Shown piece by piece: positions 5,160-12,192 of a DNA stretch of 12,926 nt. Numbering within the stretch: position 1 is the stretch's first letter; every line of letters starts with the position of its first letter. Source of the stretch: RAM1 sp943372515 (GTDB lineage Bacteria; Pseudomonadota; Gammaproteobacteria; Burkholderiales; Burkholderiaceae_C); contig CALRYY010000115.1 in assembly GCA_943372515.1 (NCBI GenBank), positions 1 through 12,926 on the forward strand. Direction: 5' to 3'. Position numbers and translations under genes: made by a program. The notes under the pieces were generated by a model that saw only the letters and a list, made by a program, of their open reading frames with translations, searched no databases and was not told the DNA's origin.

Positions 5160-7109
5160 TCAAGGCCGCAGCGCGCTGCGCTGGCGGCTCACATCCAGCT
5201 CGGTCACGGGCGCCGCCGTGTTGCCCCAGGCGTTGCGGATGTGGCTCAGCACGGCAGCTGTATCCGCATCACTGAGCACCAGCACATACGGCGGCATGCC
5301 GTAAGGCCGCGGGTTGCCCGCGGTGGCGGGTGCGAAGCCGCCATTCAACACGATCTGCACCAGGTTGGCGGTGTGCCCCAGCGTCACCGCGCGGTTGCCC
5401 GCCAGCGGCGGGTAGGCACCGGCAACACCCTCGCCGCGATCCCCATGGCACTGCGCGCATTGCTGCTCATACAGCTTGGCGCCGCGGCTGGCCACACTGG
5501 CTTCTACAGGTGCAGATGCCTTGGCCACCACGGCGGAGGGCGGCAAGGCCTTCAGGTAGGTGGCCATGGCCTGCAGGTCGGCGTCGCTCAGGTGCTGGGT
5601 GCTGTGCTGCACCACCTCGGCCATGGGGCCCAGCATGGATGCGCGCGCCGTGCTGCCGGTCTTGAGCAGCTGCGTGATGTCGGGCAGCGGCCAGTCGGCC
5701 ACACCAGCCTCGGCGGGCGACGCCAGCGACGGCGCATACCAGTTTTGCGACGGGATCATGCCGCCGGCCAGGTCCAGCTTGTCGTCGGTGGCGCCCAGGG
5801 CATTGCGTGTGGTGTGGCAGGCCGCGCAGTGGCCCAGGCCGCGCACCAGGTAGGCGCCGCGGTTCCATTCGGTGCTCTGGCGCGCATCGGCATTGAAGGC
5901 GCCGGGGCTGAAGTACAGCGCACGCCATACGGCCAGTGCAGCCTGCGTGCTGTAGGGCCAGCGCAGGGCGTGTGGCGTGTTGGCTTGCGCCACGGGCGGG
6001 CGGCTCATCAGGTACGCGTGCAGTGCGTCGGCGTCGGCGCGGGTGACCTGCGTGTAGCTGGTGTACGGAAAGGCGGGGTACAGCCTGCGCCCGTCTTTGG
6101 ATTTGCCGTGGTGCAGCGCCTGCCAGAAGTCGTGGTTCGTCCAGCCGCCAATGCCGGTCTTCACGTCGGGCGTGATGTTGCCGGCGTACACCGTGCCAAA
6201 CGGGGTGTTGATGCCGCGCCCGCCGGCCCCCGGCGCGCCGCCCTGGGTGGTGTGGCAGGCCAGGCAGTTGCCGGCGCGGGCCAGGTAGGCGCCGCGCGCG
6301 ACCAGGTCGGTTGCCGGCGTGGATGCGGGCGTGGAGGCCGGTGTGGGGGCCGATGTGGGTGCCGACTTGGGCGGGGCTGCCGCCGTGGCGGTGGCTGGTG
6401 GCGCCATGCCGCAGCGCAGTTCGGGCGGGGAGGGTAGCGCGGCTGCCGGTTTGCTGTTCGCCGGTACCGGTTGCGCGGCCAGCCAGGCGGCCACCGCGTT
6501 CACGTCGGCCAGGTCCATGCGCCGGGCGACCTCGGCCATGCAGTCGGGCGCGTGGGCCCGCCGCTGGCCGGCGCGCCAGGCGCCCAGCTGGGCATTCAGG
6601 TAGTCGCGCGGCAGGCCCAGCAGGCCGGGCGTGGCCGGTTGCACGCCTGTCAGTGCCGCGCCGTGGCATGACGCGCAAGCCGGCAGCTTGCGCGCCGGGT
6701 CGCCCTGCAACGCCAGCTGGCGGCCGCGGCGCAAGGTGTCCGCGCCGGGCGCAGGCTGTTGCGCGGCCGGCGGCGGGTAGGGCGCGTCCAGCGCGGCAAA
6801 GTACTGCGCCATCTCCAGCAGGTAGGCGTCTGACAGCGGCTCCAGCATGCGCGTCATCAGTCCGTAATGGCGCCGCCCGTCGCGAAAATTCAGCAGTTGG
6901 TTGTACAGGTAGCCTGCGGGCTTGCCGGCAATGCGGGGGTAGTAGCCGTCCGGCCCGGCGCGGCCTTCCTTGCCGTGGCACACGGTGCAGGCCTGCGTGC
7001 GCTGGGCCATGGAGTTTTCAAAGGCGGCCGTAGGGCCGGGTGGGGCGGCATGGGCAGCGGGAGCCGCCAACAGGGCCGCGGCGGTCAGGGCAAGGGCAAT
7101 CAGTTTCAC
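5160..7109 (-). CDS. pentahaem c-type cytochrome (c4-like region fused to alcohol-dehydrogenase-type cytochrome subunit)
   Basis: The 649-residue protein begins at GTG 7109 with a Sec signal peptide (1-21/22, ending AHAA). Five CxxCH haem sites are visible: C41-H45, C145-H149, C282-H286, C428-H432 and C551-H555. Residues about 35-215 resemble dihaem cytochrome c4: YPRIAGKPAGYLYNQLLNFRDGRR after haem 1, and a second c4-like half around haem 2. A Pro/Ala/Thr-rich linker (235-268) follows. Residues 269-630 match the three-haem cytochrome subunit of membrane alcohol/gluconate dehydrogenases (GRGINTPFGTVYAGNITPD at 297-315, and ALHHGKSKDGRRLYPAFPYTSYTQVTRADADALHAYL at 331-367). Each module is normally a separate protein, so this is a fusion that could pass electrons across the periplasm to an oxidase. 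No dehydrogenase subunit is encoded in the window. It is the last gene of the - strand run, 24 bases after the preceding small gene. Confidence 0.93.
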   Translation of the reverse strand: MKLIALALTAAALLAAPAAHAAPPGPTAAFENSMAQRTQACTVCHGKEGRAGPDGYYPRIAGKPAGYLYNQLLNFRDGRRHYGLMTRMLEPLSDAYLLEMAQYFAALDAPYPPPAAQQPAPGADTLRRGRQLALQGDPARKLPACASCHGAALTGVQPATPGLLGLPRDYLNAQLGAWRAGQRRAHAPDCMAEVARRMDLADVNAVAAWLAAQPVPANSKPAAALPSPPELRCGMAPPATATAAAPPKSAPTSAPTPASTPASTPATDLVARGAYLARAGNCLACHTTQGGAPGAGGRGINTPFGTVYAGNITPDVKTGIGGWTNHDFWQALHHGKSKDGRRLYPAFPYTSYTQVTRADADALHAYLMSRPPVAQANTPHALRWPYSTQAALAVWRALYFSPGAFNADARQSTEWNRGAYLVRGLGHCAACHTTRNALGATDDKLDLAGGMIPSQNWYAPSLASPAEAGVADWPLPDITQLLKTGSTARASMLGPMAEVVQHSTQHLSDADLQAMATYLKALPPSAVVAKASAPVEASVASRGAKLYEQQCAQCHGDRGEGVAGAYPPLAGNRAVTLGHTANLVQIVLNGGFAPATAGNPRPYGMPPYVLVLSDADTAAVLSHIRNAWGNTAAPVTELDVSRQRSALRP

Positions 7110-7133
7110 AAGGCGATGATGCCTGAAGCGCTT

Positions 7134-7493
7134 TCAGCGTTTGGTCAGCGGCAGGCAGGTGAGCAGGTCGTTCCAGCTGTCTTGCAGCTCTTTGAGCCGG
7201 GCCTTTTTGTCCAGCACGCTGCCGCTGGCGCGTTCGGCCCGGCGCACCACGCGGTCCACCGCGCGCGCGCCCATGGGGGCCAGGCGCTTTTGCAGGGCGG
7301 CGGCGCTGCCGCGCAGCTGCGTGGCCGATTCGCGGGCCAGGCCCTGGGTGGACGAAAACGCCACGCTGCAGGCCAGCTCGCCCAGCTCGACCAGGGCGGG
7401 GTCGATCTGCCACAGCGCGGCCGAGCCTACGGCAAACAGCCAGGCCTGGGTTTTACTGCCGGGGTTGTCGGGTCGGGGGGCGTCGGCTTGCAT
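7134..7493 (-). CDS. small protein of unknown function
   Basis: I do not recognise this 119-residue protein. The chosen ATG 7493 begins MQADAPRPDNPGSKTQAWLF; the frame is open upstream, but that part would overlap the ferredoxin gene. No signal peptide is seen. Residues 15-45 are moderately hydrophobic (TQAWLFAVGSAALWQIDPALVELGELACSVAF), perhaps an amphipathic helix rather than a membrane span. Residues 52-112 are rich in Arg, Lys, Glu and Ala and are probably helical, with a Trp near the end (LKELQDSWNDLL). It lies between the ferredoxin and the pentahaem cytochrome in one strand run, so it may serve the same system. There is no clear ribosome binding site, and existence as a gene rests on codon-like composition and position. 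Confidence 0.6.
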   Translation of the reverse strand: MQADAPRPDNPGSKTQAWLFAVGSAALWQIDPALVELGELACSVAFSSTQGLARESATQLRGSAAALQKRLAPMGARAVDRVVRRAERASGSVLDKKARLKELQDSWNDLLTCLPLTKR

Positions 7494-7513
7494 GACTGAC
7501 CATCGTAGGGGCA

Positions 7514-7531
7514 CAGGCTGAAGCCAGCCTG
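7514..7531 (-). other. intercistronic stem-loop
   Basis: CAGGCTG (7514-7520) and CAGCCTG (7525-7531) form a perfect 7-bp stem with a 4-base loop, between the ferredoxin stop and the next gene's start. No T-run follows on the - strand, so it is more likely an RNA processing or stability element than a terminator. Confidence 0.5.
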
Positions 7532-7547
7532 ACGCCAACGCCACACC

Positions 7548-7571
7548 CAGCCCTACAACCAGCCCTACAAC
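7548..7571. repeat. two tandem copies of a 12-base unit
   Basis: CAGCCCTACAAC occurs at 7548-7559 and again at 7560-7571, followed by CAG. The unit spans the end of the ferredoxin gene, so the codons Trp-Leu-stop appear twice in frame; the first stop is the working one. Confidence 0.85.
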
Positions 7572-7864
7572 CAGCGTGGCGGCTCGGCCTGCAGCACCAC
7601 GTCGCTCAGCGGGTAGGCCACGCACGGCAGGATGAAGCCTTCGGCTTTTTCCTCGGCGCTCAGGCCCGGCCAGTCAATGCGGTAGGTCACCTGCCCGCTG
7701 GCCATGTGGCAGATGCAGGTGCGGCAGGTGCCATTGCGGCATGAGCTGGGCAGCGCCAGGCCTGCTTCGTCGGCGGACAGCAACAGCGGGGCGTCGGCGG
7801 GTGCGTCAAAGCGCTCGCCGCCGGGGGTCAGCCGTGCGCAGAAGACCGGGCGTGCGGGATCCAT
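7565..7864 (-). CDS. plant-type [2Fe-2S] ferredoxin
   Basis: The 99-residue protein has the plant-type ferredoxin cluster motif: C42, C47 and C50 (SSCRNGTCRTCICH), with the fourth ligand C81 in EKAEGFILPCVAYPLSDV. This gives CX4CX2CX30C spacing. It is a one-electron carrier; with no signal peptide it should act in the cytoplasm. The start MDPARPVF at 7864 is 7 bases after the hupE-type stop, consistent with co-transcription; the frame is open upstream but lies inside that gene. It is unusual to find a cytoplasmic ferredoxin between genes for a polytopic membrane protein and an exported cytochrome. It might supply electrons to a reductase encoded elsewhere. Family assignment is firm; the partner is unknown. 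Confidence 0.92.
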   Translation of the reverse strand: MDPARPVFCARLTPGGERFDAPADAPLLLSADEAGLALPSSCRNGTCRTCICHMASGQVTYRIDWPGLSAEEKAEGFILPCVAYPLSDVVLQAEPPRWL

Positions 7865-7871
7865 CCGGCCA

Positions 7872-8963
7872 TCATGCCAATTCAGCCAGGCGCTGCACCA
7901 GGATGCCCGCGCCAATGCAGGCGGCGCCAAGCGATCCCACCCGCACCAGGCGCGGCACATCGCCCAGCGCCCGCACGCGGTGCAATGCGGCCAGCAGCGC
8001 GAAGCACGCCGCCACAAACAGCAACTGCCCCAGCTCCACCCCCAGGTTGAAGCCCAGCAGGTTCAGCCACGGTGTGGCCGTGCCGCCCAGCTCCATCAGT
8101 GCGGTGGCAAAGCCCGCGCCGTGCACCAGCCCGCAGGCAAACACCAGCGCCGCGCGCCGCGCCGTGCTGCCCGCGCGAGCGCGCAGGTTGTCCAGCGCCA
8201 TCAGCACGATGCTGGCCGCAATCAGCGGCTCGGCCACCGCGCCCGGCACGGCCACCCAGCCCAGCACCGACAGGCTGAGCGTCAGGCTGTGCGCCACGGT
8301 GAAGCTGGTCACGATGGCCAGCCAGTAACGCCAGCCTGCACCCGCGGCCAGCACCGTCAGCAGGAACAGCAGGTGGTCAAACCCCGCCAGGATGTGCTCG
8401 GCGCCCAGCAGCACAAAACGCTGGAACGTGGCCAGCGGCCCGGCAAAAAAACGGTGCTCGCTGCGCGCCGCCGACAGCGCTACGACCTCGCTGCGCTCGC
8501 CCTGCACGGCGCGCAGCATCAGCGCGGGCGTGTCGCCGTTGAACAGCCGTGCATCCAGCGTGAGCGACTGCACAGGCGCGCCCCAGCGGTAGGTGCGCAT
8601 CACCACGATCTGGCCGGTGGCGGGCTTGGCATCCGGGTCGTGCAGGTGCGGGATGATCAGGTCGGCAAACAGCAGCTGCCCGGGCTGGCCGGCGTCGCGC
8701 AGGTCCAGCAGCTGCGACACCTGGTTGTTCAGCGCGTCGCGGTGCTGGTTGAGTTCAGCCAGGCTCAGCAGGCGGTCGCCGTCGGCGTCAAAGCCCGACA
8801 GCACCTGCACCGGCACCGAGATCACCACAAACACGCTGTCGCCTGCGATGCGCAGGCTGCCCTGGCCGGCAGGCATCAGGTGGGCAAAGGCGCCGGGCGC
8901 GGCCAAAAATGAGGCGCACAGCGCGGCAGCGCGCAGCACCTGGGTGACTACCGTGCGCAGCAT
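7872..8963 (-). CDS. HupE/UreJ-type membrane protein with EF-hand-like loop
   Basis: The 363-residue protein has a signal peptide (1-27, ending AFA) and an extracytoplasmic region to about residue 172. The C-terminal membrane domain of the HupE/UreJ_2 type then follows: LGAEHILAGFDHLLFLL (186-202), VTSFTVAHSLTLSLSVL (218-234), CGLVHGAGFATALMELGG (277-294) and LGFNLGVELGQLLFVAA (303-319), about six or seven spans. HupE/UreJ proteins are linked to nickel or cobalt uptake, but this subgroup is uncharacterised. Residues 59-70 (DADGDRLLSLAE) form a full 12-residue EF-hand loop with D59, D61, D63, S67 and E70 at calcium-ligand positions. The predicted mature protein begins with His28. ATG 8963 shares one base with the stop of the upstream lipoprotein gene (TGATG), so the two are translationally coupled. 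Confidence 0.9.
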   Translation of the reverse strand: MLRTVVTQVLRAAALCASFLAAPGAFAHLMPAGQGSLRIAGDSVFVVISVPVQVLSGFDADGDRLLSLAELNQHRDALNNQVSQLLDLRDAGQPGQLLFADLIIPHLHDPDAKPATGQIVVMRTYRWGAPVQSLTLDARLFNGDTPALMLRAVQGERSEVVALSAARSEHRFFAGPLATFQRFVLLGAEHILAGFDHLLFLLTVLAAGAGWRYWLAIVTSFTVAHSLTLSLSVLGWVAVPGAVAEPLIAASIVLMALDNLRARAGSTARRAALVFACGLVHGAGFATALMELGGTATPWLNLLGFNLGVELGQLLFVAACFALLAALHRVRALGDVPRLVRVGSLGAACIGAGILVQRLAELA

Positions 8964-10579
8964 CAGGGCCCGGTGGTGGAAGCGGCCGTGCCCTTGACGC
9001 AGCGCTGGATGTACGGGTAGCTGTCGGTGATGTAGTAGTGGTAGATGCCCGAGGGGAATTCAGGCGTCACGCCGGTGCGGCCGTTGCATTCGTCCAGGTC
9101 GCCCAGGCCGGCCACGTATTCGTAGTCTTGTGTGAAGGTCCCCATGGGCACGGCAGCGGTGGACGGCCGGCCGCTGCTGGGCGTGGTCTTCAGGCGGTAG
9201 CTGGACACCATGACCTTGGTGCCGCTGGCGGCGTTGGTGGCGGTGTTGTAGCCATAGCGCGCATACATGGGGAAGCCGTCCACGGCAAAACCCACCAGCG
9301 TCATGCCCGTGCCCTTGGCCAGGCGGGTGATGTAGCCCTCGGGCATGCCGTGGTAGTGGTAGGCGCCGCCGGGCTGCACGTGGGCGTTGCTGGAGTCCAC
9401 GCCAAAGGCAAAGTAGGTCTGGTTCAGCGCCTCGATCTTCCATACGCCGGCGTTCTGGTAGCTCTCGGCGGTGGAGGGGTCGAACTTCACGCTGTTGTTG
9501 GCATAGCCCAGGATGTGCGCCACCGCAGTGCCGCTGCTGCTGACCACGGCCGGCGCGGTGGTGTTGCTGAAGCGCACGTTCTGCGCCGCAATGGCGTTCG
9601 GGTTGCCCGAATTGGGGAAGGTGCCCGGCGTATGGTCCGGCACGCCGTTGCCGGTGATGGTGCGCTGGGTGCCGCTGCAACTGATGGCGGCCGTGCTCAC
9701 CAGGTTCAGGAAAGTGTTCATCACGCTCTGGCTGAACGAACACATGACGCCGCTGGTGCCGCTGGACGCCGTGGTGGTGCCCGAGCCCGTGGTGGTTGTG
9801 GCCGACCCCGTGCTGGTGGTGCCGGTCGGCGTGACCGTGACTGCGGCAGACGGCGATCCCGTGCCATAGACGTTGGTTGCGCTGACGGTGCAGCTGTGCG
9901 CCACGCCGTTGCTCAAGGCCAGCACGGTCAGCGGCGACGACGCGCCGGTGGCCGAGCGTGTGGTGCCCTGTGCGGTACAGGCCGCGGTGTAGGTCGTGAT
10001 GGCCGAGCCGCCGGCGGACGCGGGTGCGGTGAACGCCAGGGTGGCGCTGGTGTTGCCCGCTGTGGCCGTGCCGATGACGGGTGCGCCGGGTACGGCGCAG
10101 TTGGCGGGCAGCACCGCGCAGGCAAAGCCGGTCAGGCTGCCTACGTAGGCAATCTGGTTGCCGCTCATGGGGCCCAGCACAAAGATGCTGTCGCCCGCGA
10201 TGCCCAGGTGATTTTGCGACTCGGGGTAATACCGGTAGGTGTAGGGGCTGGAAAACAGGTTGCTGCGCCGGCTGGGGAAGAACTGCGGGTAGGTCAGCTC
10301 AGCCCAGTCCATCAGGGTGGTGGCGTCGGGCGCCACGGCGGCCTGGGGCGGCTGTGCGGCCGATTGGGGGCTGGCGCCAGCCAGCGCCGTGGCGCTGCGC
10401 AGGCACTGGCCGTCTACCTGCGTAAAGCCGCCGGGCACCGCCGATGCGTCGGCGCACAGGGCGGTGTCCACCACCGCGGCCTGTGGTGAGGGCAGGGCTG
10501 GTTCGCCGCCAGAGCCCCCGCCACAGGCCCCGATCAGGGCGGCCACTCCCAGCATAAAGCTGCGTGCTGACATGTTCAT
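8963..10579 (-). CDS. YHYH-domain lipoprotein with fibronectin type III-like domain
   Basis: The 538-residue protein starts at ATG 10579 and has a lipoprotein signal with lipobox IGAC (C19). The domains in order are: a Gly-rich and low-complexity stretch (20-85); a domain seen in many exported burkholderial proteins, LMDWAELTYPQFFPS...YTYRYYPESQNHLGIAGDSIFVLGP (89-137); an Fn3-like domain (about 163-250); a Thr/Ser/Gly linker (251-275); and a complete YHYH domain (about 278-530). The last holds GVPDHTPGTFPNSGNPNAI, FDPSTAESYQNAGVWKIEAL, NAHVQPGGAYHYHGMPEGY (YHYH at 407-410), LVGFAVDGFPMYARYGY, and DYEYVAGLGDLDECNGRTGVTPEFPSGIYHYYITDSYPYI. The clustered His, Asp and Tyr suggest metal binding, but the function is not established. 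It is probably anchored in the outer membrane. GAGGGG lies 6 bases before ATG 10579. It is the first gene of the five-gene run. Confidence 0.92.
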   Translation of the reverse strand: MNMSARSFMLGVAALIGACGGGSGGEPALPSPQAAVVDTALCADASAVPGGFTQVDGQCLRSATALAGASPQSAAQPPQAAVAPDATTLMDWAELTYPQFFPSRRSNLFSSPYTYRYYPESQNHLGIAGDSIFVLGPMSGNQIAYVGSLTGFACAVLPANCAVPGAPVIGTATAGNTSATLAFTAPASAGGSAITTYTAACTAQGTTRSATGASSPLTVLALSNGVAHSCTVSATNVYGTGSPSAAVTVTPTGTTSTGSATTTTGSGTTTASSGTSGVMCSFSQSVMNTFLNLVSTAAISCSGTQRTITGNGVPDHTPGTFPNSGNPNAIAAQNVRFSNTTAPAVVSSSGTAVAHILGYANNSVKFDPSTAESYQNAGVWKIEALNQTYFAFGVDSSNAHVQPGGAYHYHGMPEGYITRLAKGTGMTLVGFAVDGFPMYARYGYNTATNAASGTKVMVSSYRLKTTPSSGRPSTAAVPMGTFTQDYEYVAGLGDLDECNGRTGVTPEFPSGIYHYYITDSYPYIQRCVKGTAASTTGP

Positions 10580-10584
10580 GAGAT

Positions 10585-10590
10585 ACCCCT
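10585..10590 (-). promoter_or_regulatory. Shine-Dalgarno site of the YHYH lipoprotein gene
   Basis: On the - strand GAGGGG precedes ATG 10579 by about 6 bases. It favours this ATG over the in-frame ATG at 10573, although either would give a working lipoprotein signal. Confidence 0.65.
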
Positions 10591-10605
10591 CGTCGTTGGA
10601 GGCGT

Positions 10606-10611
10606 ATTTTA
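10606..10611 (-). promoter_or_regulatory. possible -10 element of the five-gene operon
   Basis: TAAAAT on the - strand lies 27 bases before ATG 10579, in the short AT-rich patch of the divergent intergenic region. No good -35 hexamer is present 16-18 bases upstream, so this could be an activator-dependent promoter or a chance match. Confidence 0.3.
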
Positions 10612-10636
10612 GGTTTCAGATTGTGGAGAAACTATG

Positions 10637-10665
10637 GTCACAGCCCGGGTGCGGGCCAGCATAAT
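10637..10665 (+). promoter_or_regulatory. possible sigma-70 promoter of the GNAT-DUF808 genes
   Basis: GTCACA (10637-10642) and CATAAT (10660-10665) are 17 bases apart and match the consensus hexamers at 4 and 5 positions. The spacer holds a small GCCCG/CGGGC inverted repeat (10643-10647 and 10652-10656). The start codon is 46 bases further on. Confidence 0.4.
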
Positions 10666-10711
10666 CACGGCCCCGGCGACAATCTGCCACTTTCCCTGCC
10701 GTCCAAGCTCC

Positions 10712-11233
10712 ATGCCTTCTTATTCCGTACGCCCTGCCGCCCGCGCCGACGCCTCCACCGTGGCCGAACTCCATGTGGCCACCTGGAAAGCCACCTACAA
10801 GGGCGTGCTGCCCGACAACTTCCTGGACGGGCTGACCCCCGCCATGCGCCTGCCGTTGTGGCGCGACGCCATCGAATACGGTGAGCCGCAGGTCTTCATG
10901 GCCGTGGCCGACAACGGCAAAGCCGCCGGCTTTGTGGGCTTTGACCGTTCGCGCGACCCCAAGACCAAGCCCACCACGGGCGAAATCTGGGCGCTGTATG
11001 TGACGCCCGAGCACTGGGGCCAGGGCGCTGGCCTGGCCCTGTGGGACGCCGCGCGCGAAGGCCTGATCGAAGAGGGCTGCACCGAGGTCACGCTGTGGGT
11101 CATGCTGCGCAACGAACGCGCGCTGCGCTTTTACGAGCTGGCCGGCTTCAAGCGCGAGCTGAACACCGCGCGCACCACCACGGTGGGCGGCGCCAAGGTG
11201 GAAGAAATCCGCCTCAAACGCAAACTCGACTAA
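10712..11233 (+). CDS. GNAT family N-acetyltransferase
   Basis: The 173-residue protein is a GNAT acetyltransferase. It begins MPSYSVRPAARADASTVAELHVATWKATYKGVLPDNFL, with the W25 and TYKGVLP segment typical of a common bacterial subgroup. Strand 4 and motif A are GEIWALYVTPEHWGQGAGLALWDAA (90-114), where Q104-G-A-G107 forms the CoA pyrophosphate loop. The later segment VTLWVMLRNERALRFYELAGFKRE (126-149) carries N134, R138, Y141 and the GF turn. The N-terminus fits ATG 10712; upstream in-frame codons give non-family sequence. No clear Shine-Dalgarno site is seen. It is the first gene on the + strand after the divergent region, followed 23 bases later by the DUF808 gene. The acceptor molecule is unknown. 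Confidence 0.92.
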   Translation: MPSYSVRPAARADASTVAELHVATWKATYKGVLPDNFLDGLTPAMRLPLWRDAIEYGEPQVFMAVADNGKAAGFVGFDRSRDPKTKPTTGEIWALYVTPEHWGQGAGLALWDAAREGLIEEGCTEVTLWVMLRNERALRFYELAGFKRELNTARTTTVGGAKVEEIRLKRKLD

Positions 11234-11256
11234 ACACCGCACCAAGGACCCCGTTC

Positions 11257-12192
11257 ATGGCCTCCAGCCTGCTTGCCCTGCTAGACGACATTGCCACCAT
11301 CCTGGACGACGTGTCCGTGCTGACCAAGGTGGCGGCCAAAAAGACGGCCGGCGTGCTGGGGGATGACCTGGCGCTGAACGCGCAGCAGGTCACCGGCGTG
11401 CAGACCGACCGCGAGCTGCCGGTGGTGTGGGCCGTGGCGCGCGGCTCCATGGTCAACAAGGCCATCCTCGTGCCGGCGGCGCTGGCCATCAGTGCCTTCA
11501 TCCCGTGGGCGGTCACGCCACTGTTGATGGTGGGCGGTGCCTTTCTGTGCTTTGAAGGGTTTGAAAAGCTGGCGCACAAATTCATGCACAGCAAGGACGA
11601 GGACGAAGCCCATCACGCCAAATTGACTGAGGCCGTGGTCAACCCGGCCGTGGACCTGGTGCAACTTGAAAAAGACAAGATCAAGGGTGCTGTGCGCACC
11701 GACTTCATTTTGTCGGCCGAGATCATCGCCATCACCCTGGGCACGGTGGCGGCCAGCCCGTTCGTCACGCAGGTCAGCGTGCTGGTGGGCATATCGCTGC
11801 TGATGACCGTGGGCGTTTATGGCCTGGTGGCCGGCATCGTCAAGCTGGACGATCTGGGCCTGTACCTCAGCCGCCAGGCCAGTGCGGCCAAACAGGCGGT
11901 GGGGCGCGGCATATTGGCGGCGGCGCCCTGGCTCATGAAGGCGCTGTCGGTGGCGGGCACCGCTGCCATGTTCCTGGTGGGCGGGGGCATCCTCACGCAC
12001 GGCATTGCGCCGCTGCACCATGCGATTGAAAGCGCCGCCAAGGCCGTGGCCGCCACACCTGGCGTCGGCGGCCTGCTGGGCGCGCTGACGCCGTTGCTGC
12101 TGGACGGCCTGACCGGCATCGTGGCCGGCGCGCTGGTGCTGGCCGGTGTGCTGTTGGTCAAACGCATGCTGGGCACCAAGGCCCCGGCGTGA
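11257..12192 (+). CDS. DUF808 (YedI-like) inner-membrane protein
   Basis: The 311-residue protein matches the DUF808/YedI family of conserved inner-membrane proteins of unknown function. Typical parts are the opening MASSLLALLDDIATILDDVSVLTKVAAKKTAGVLGDDLALNAQQVTGV, the RELPVVWAVARGSMVNKAILVPAALAI segment (52-78), and EAHHAKLTEAVVNPAVDLVQLEKDKIKGAVRTDFILSAEIIAITLG (about 114-159). Several hydrophobic spans follow (about 72-100, 145-192, 226-252 and 273-303). The full family length is present. AAGGA at 11244-11248 lies 8 bases before ATG 11257. The stop overlaps the GTG start of the next gene (GTGA at 12189-12192), so translation is probably coupled. No clear transport or enzyme motif is visible. 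Confidence 0.93.
   Translation: MASSLLALLDDIATILDDVSVLTKVAAKKTAGVLGDDLALNAQQVTGVQTDRELPVVWAVARGSMVNKAILVPAALAISAFIPWAVTPLLMVGGAFLCFEGFEKLAHKFMHSKDEDEAHHAKLTEAVVNPAVDLVQLEKDKIKGAVRTDFILSAEIIAITLGTVAASPFVTQVSVLVGISLLMTVGVYGLVAGIVKLDDLGLYLSRQASAAKQAVGRGILAAAPWLMKALSVAGTAAMFLVGGGILTHGIAPLHHAIESAAKAVAATPGVGGLLGALTPLLLDGLTGIVAGALVLAGVLLVKRMLGTKAPA

Noticed and set aside
5127..6437. Open frame of 436 codons on the + strand opposite the cytochrome gene
   Set aside because: It is a GC-rich antisense shadow: low-complexity Gly/Arg/Val composition, no motif, while the - strand encodes five CxxCH sites and a signal peptide.
7123..7137. CTGAAGCGCTTTCAG, resembling a LacI-family operator
   Set aside because: One base shorter than the symmetric TGAAAGCGCTTTCA form, overlaps a stop codon inside an operon, and no LacI-type regulator is nearby; treated as chance.
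9038..10489. Open frame of 483 codons on the + strand opposite the YHYH lipoprotein gene
   Set aside because: Gly/Arg/Ala/His-rich shadow with no recognisable domain; the opposite strand has a lipobox and a full YHYH domain.
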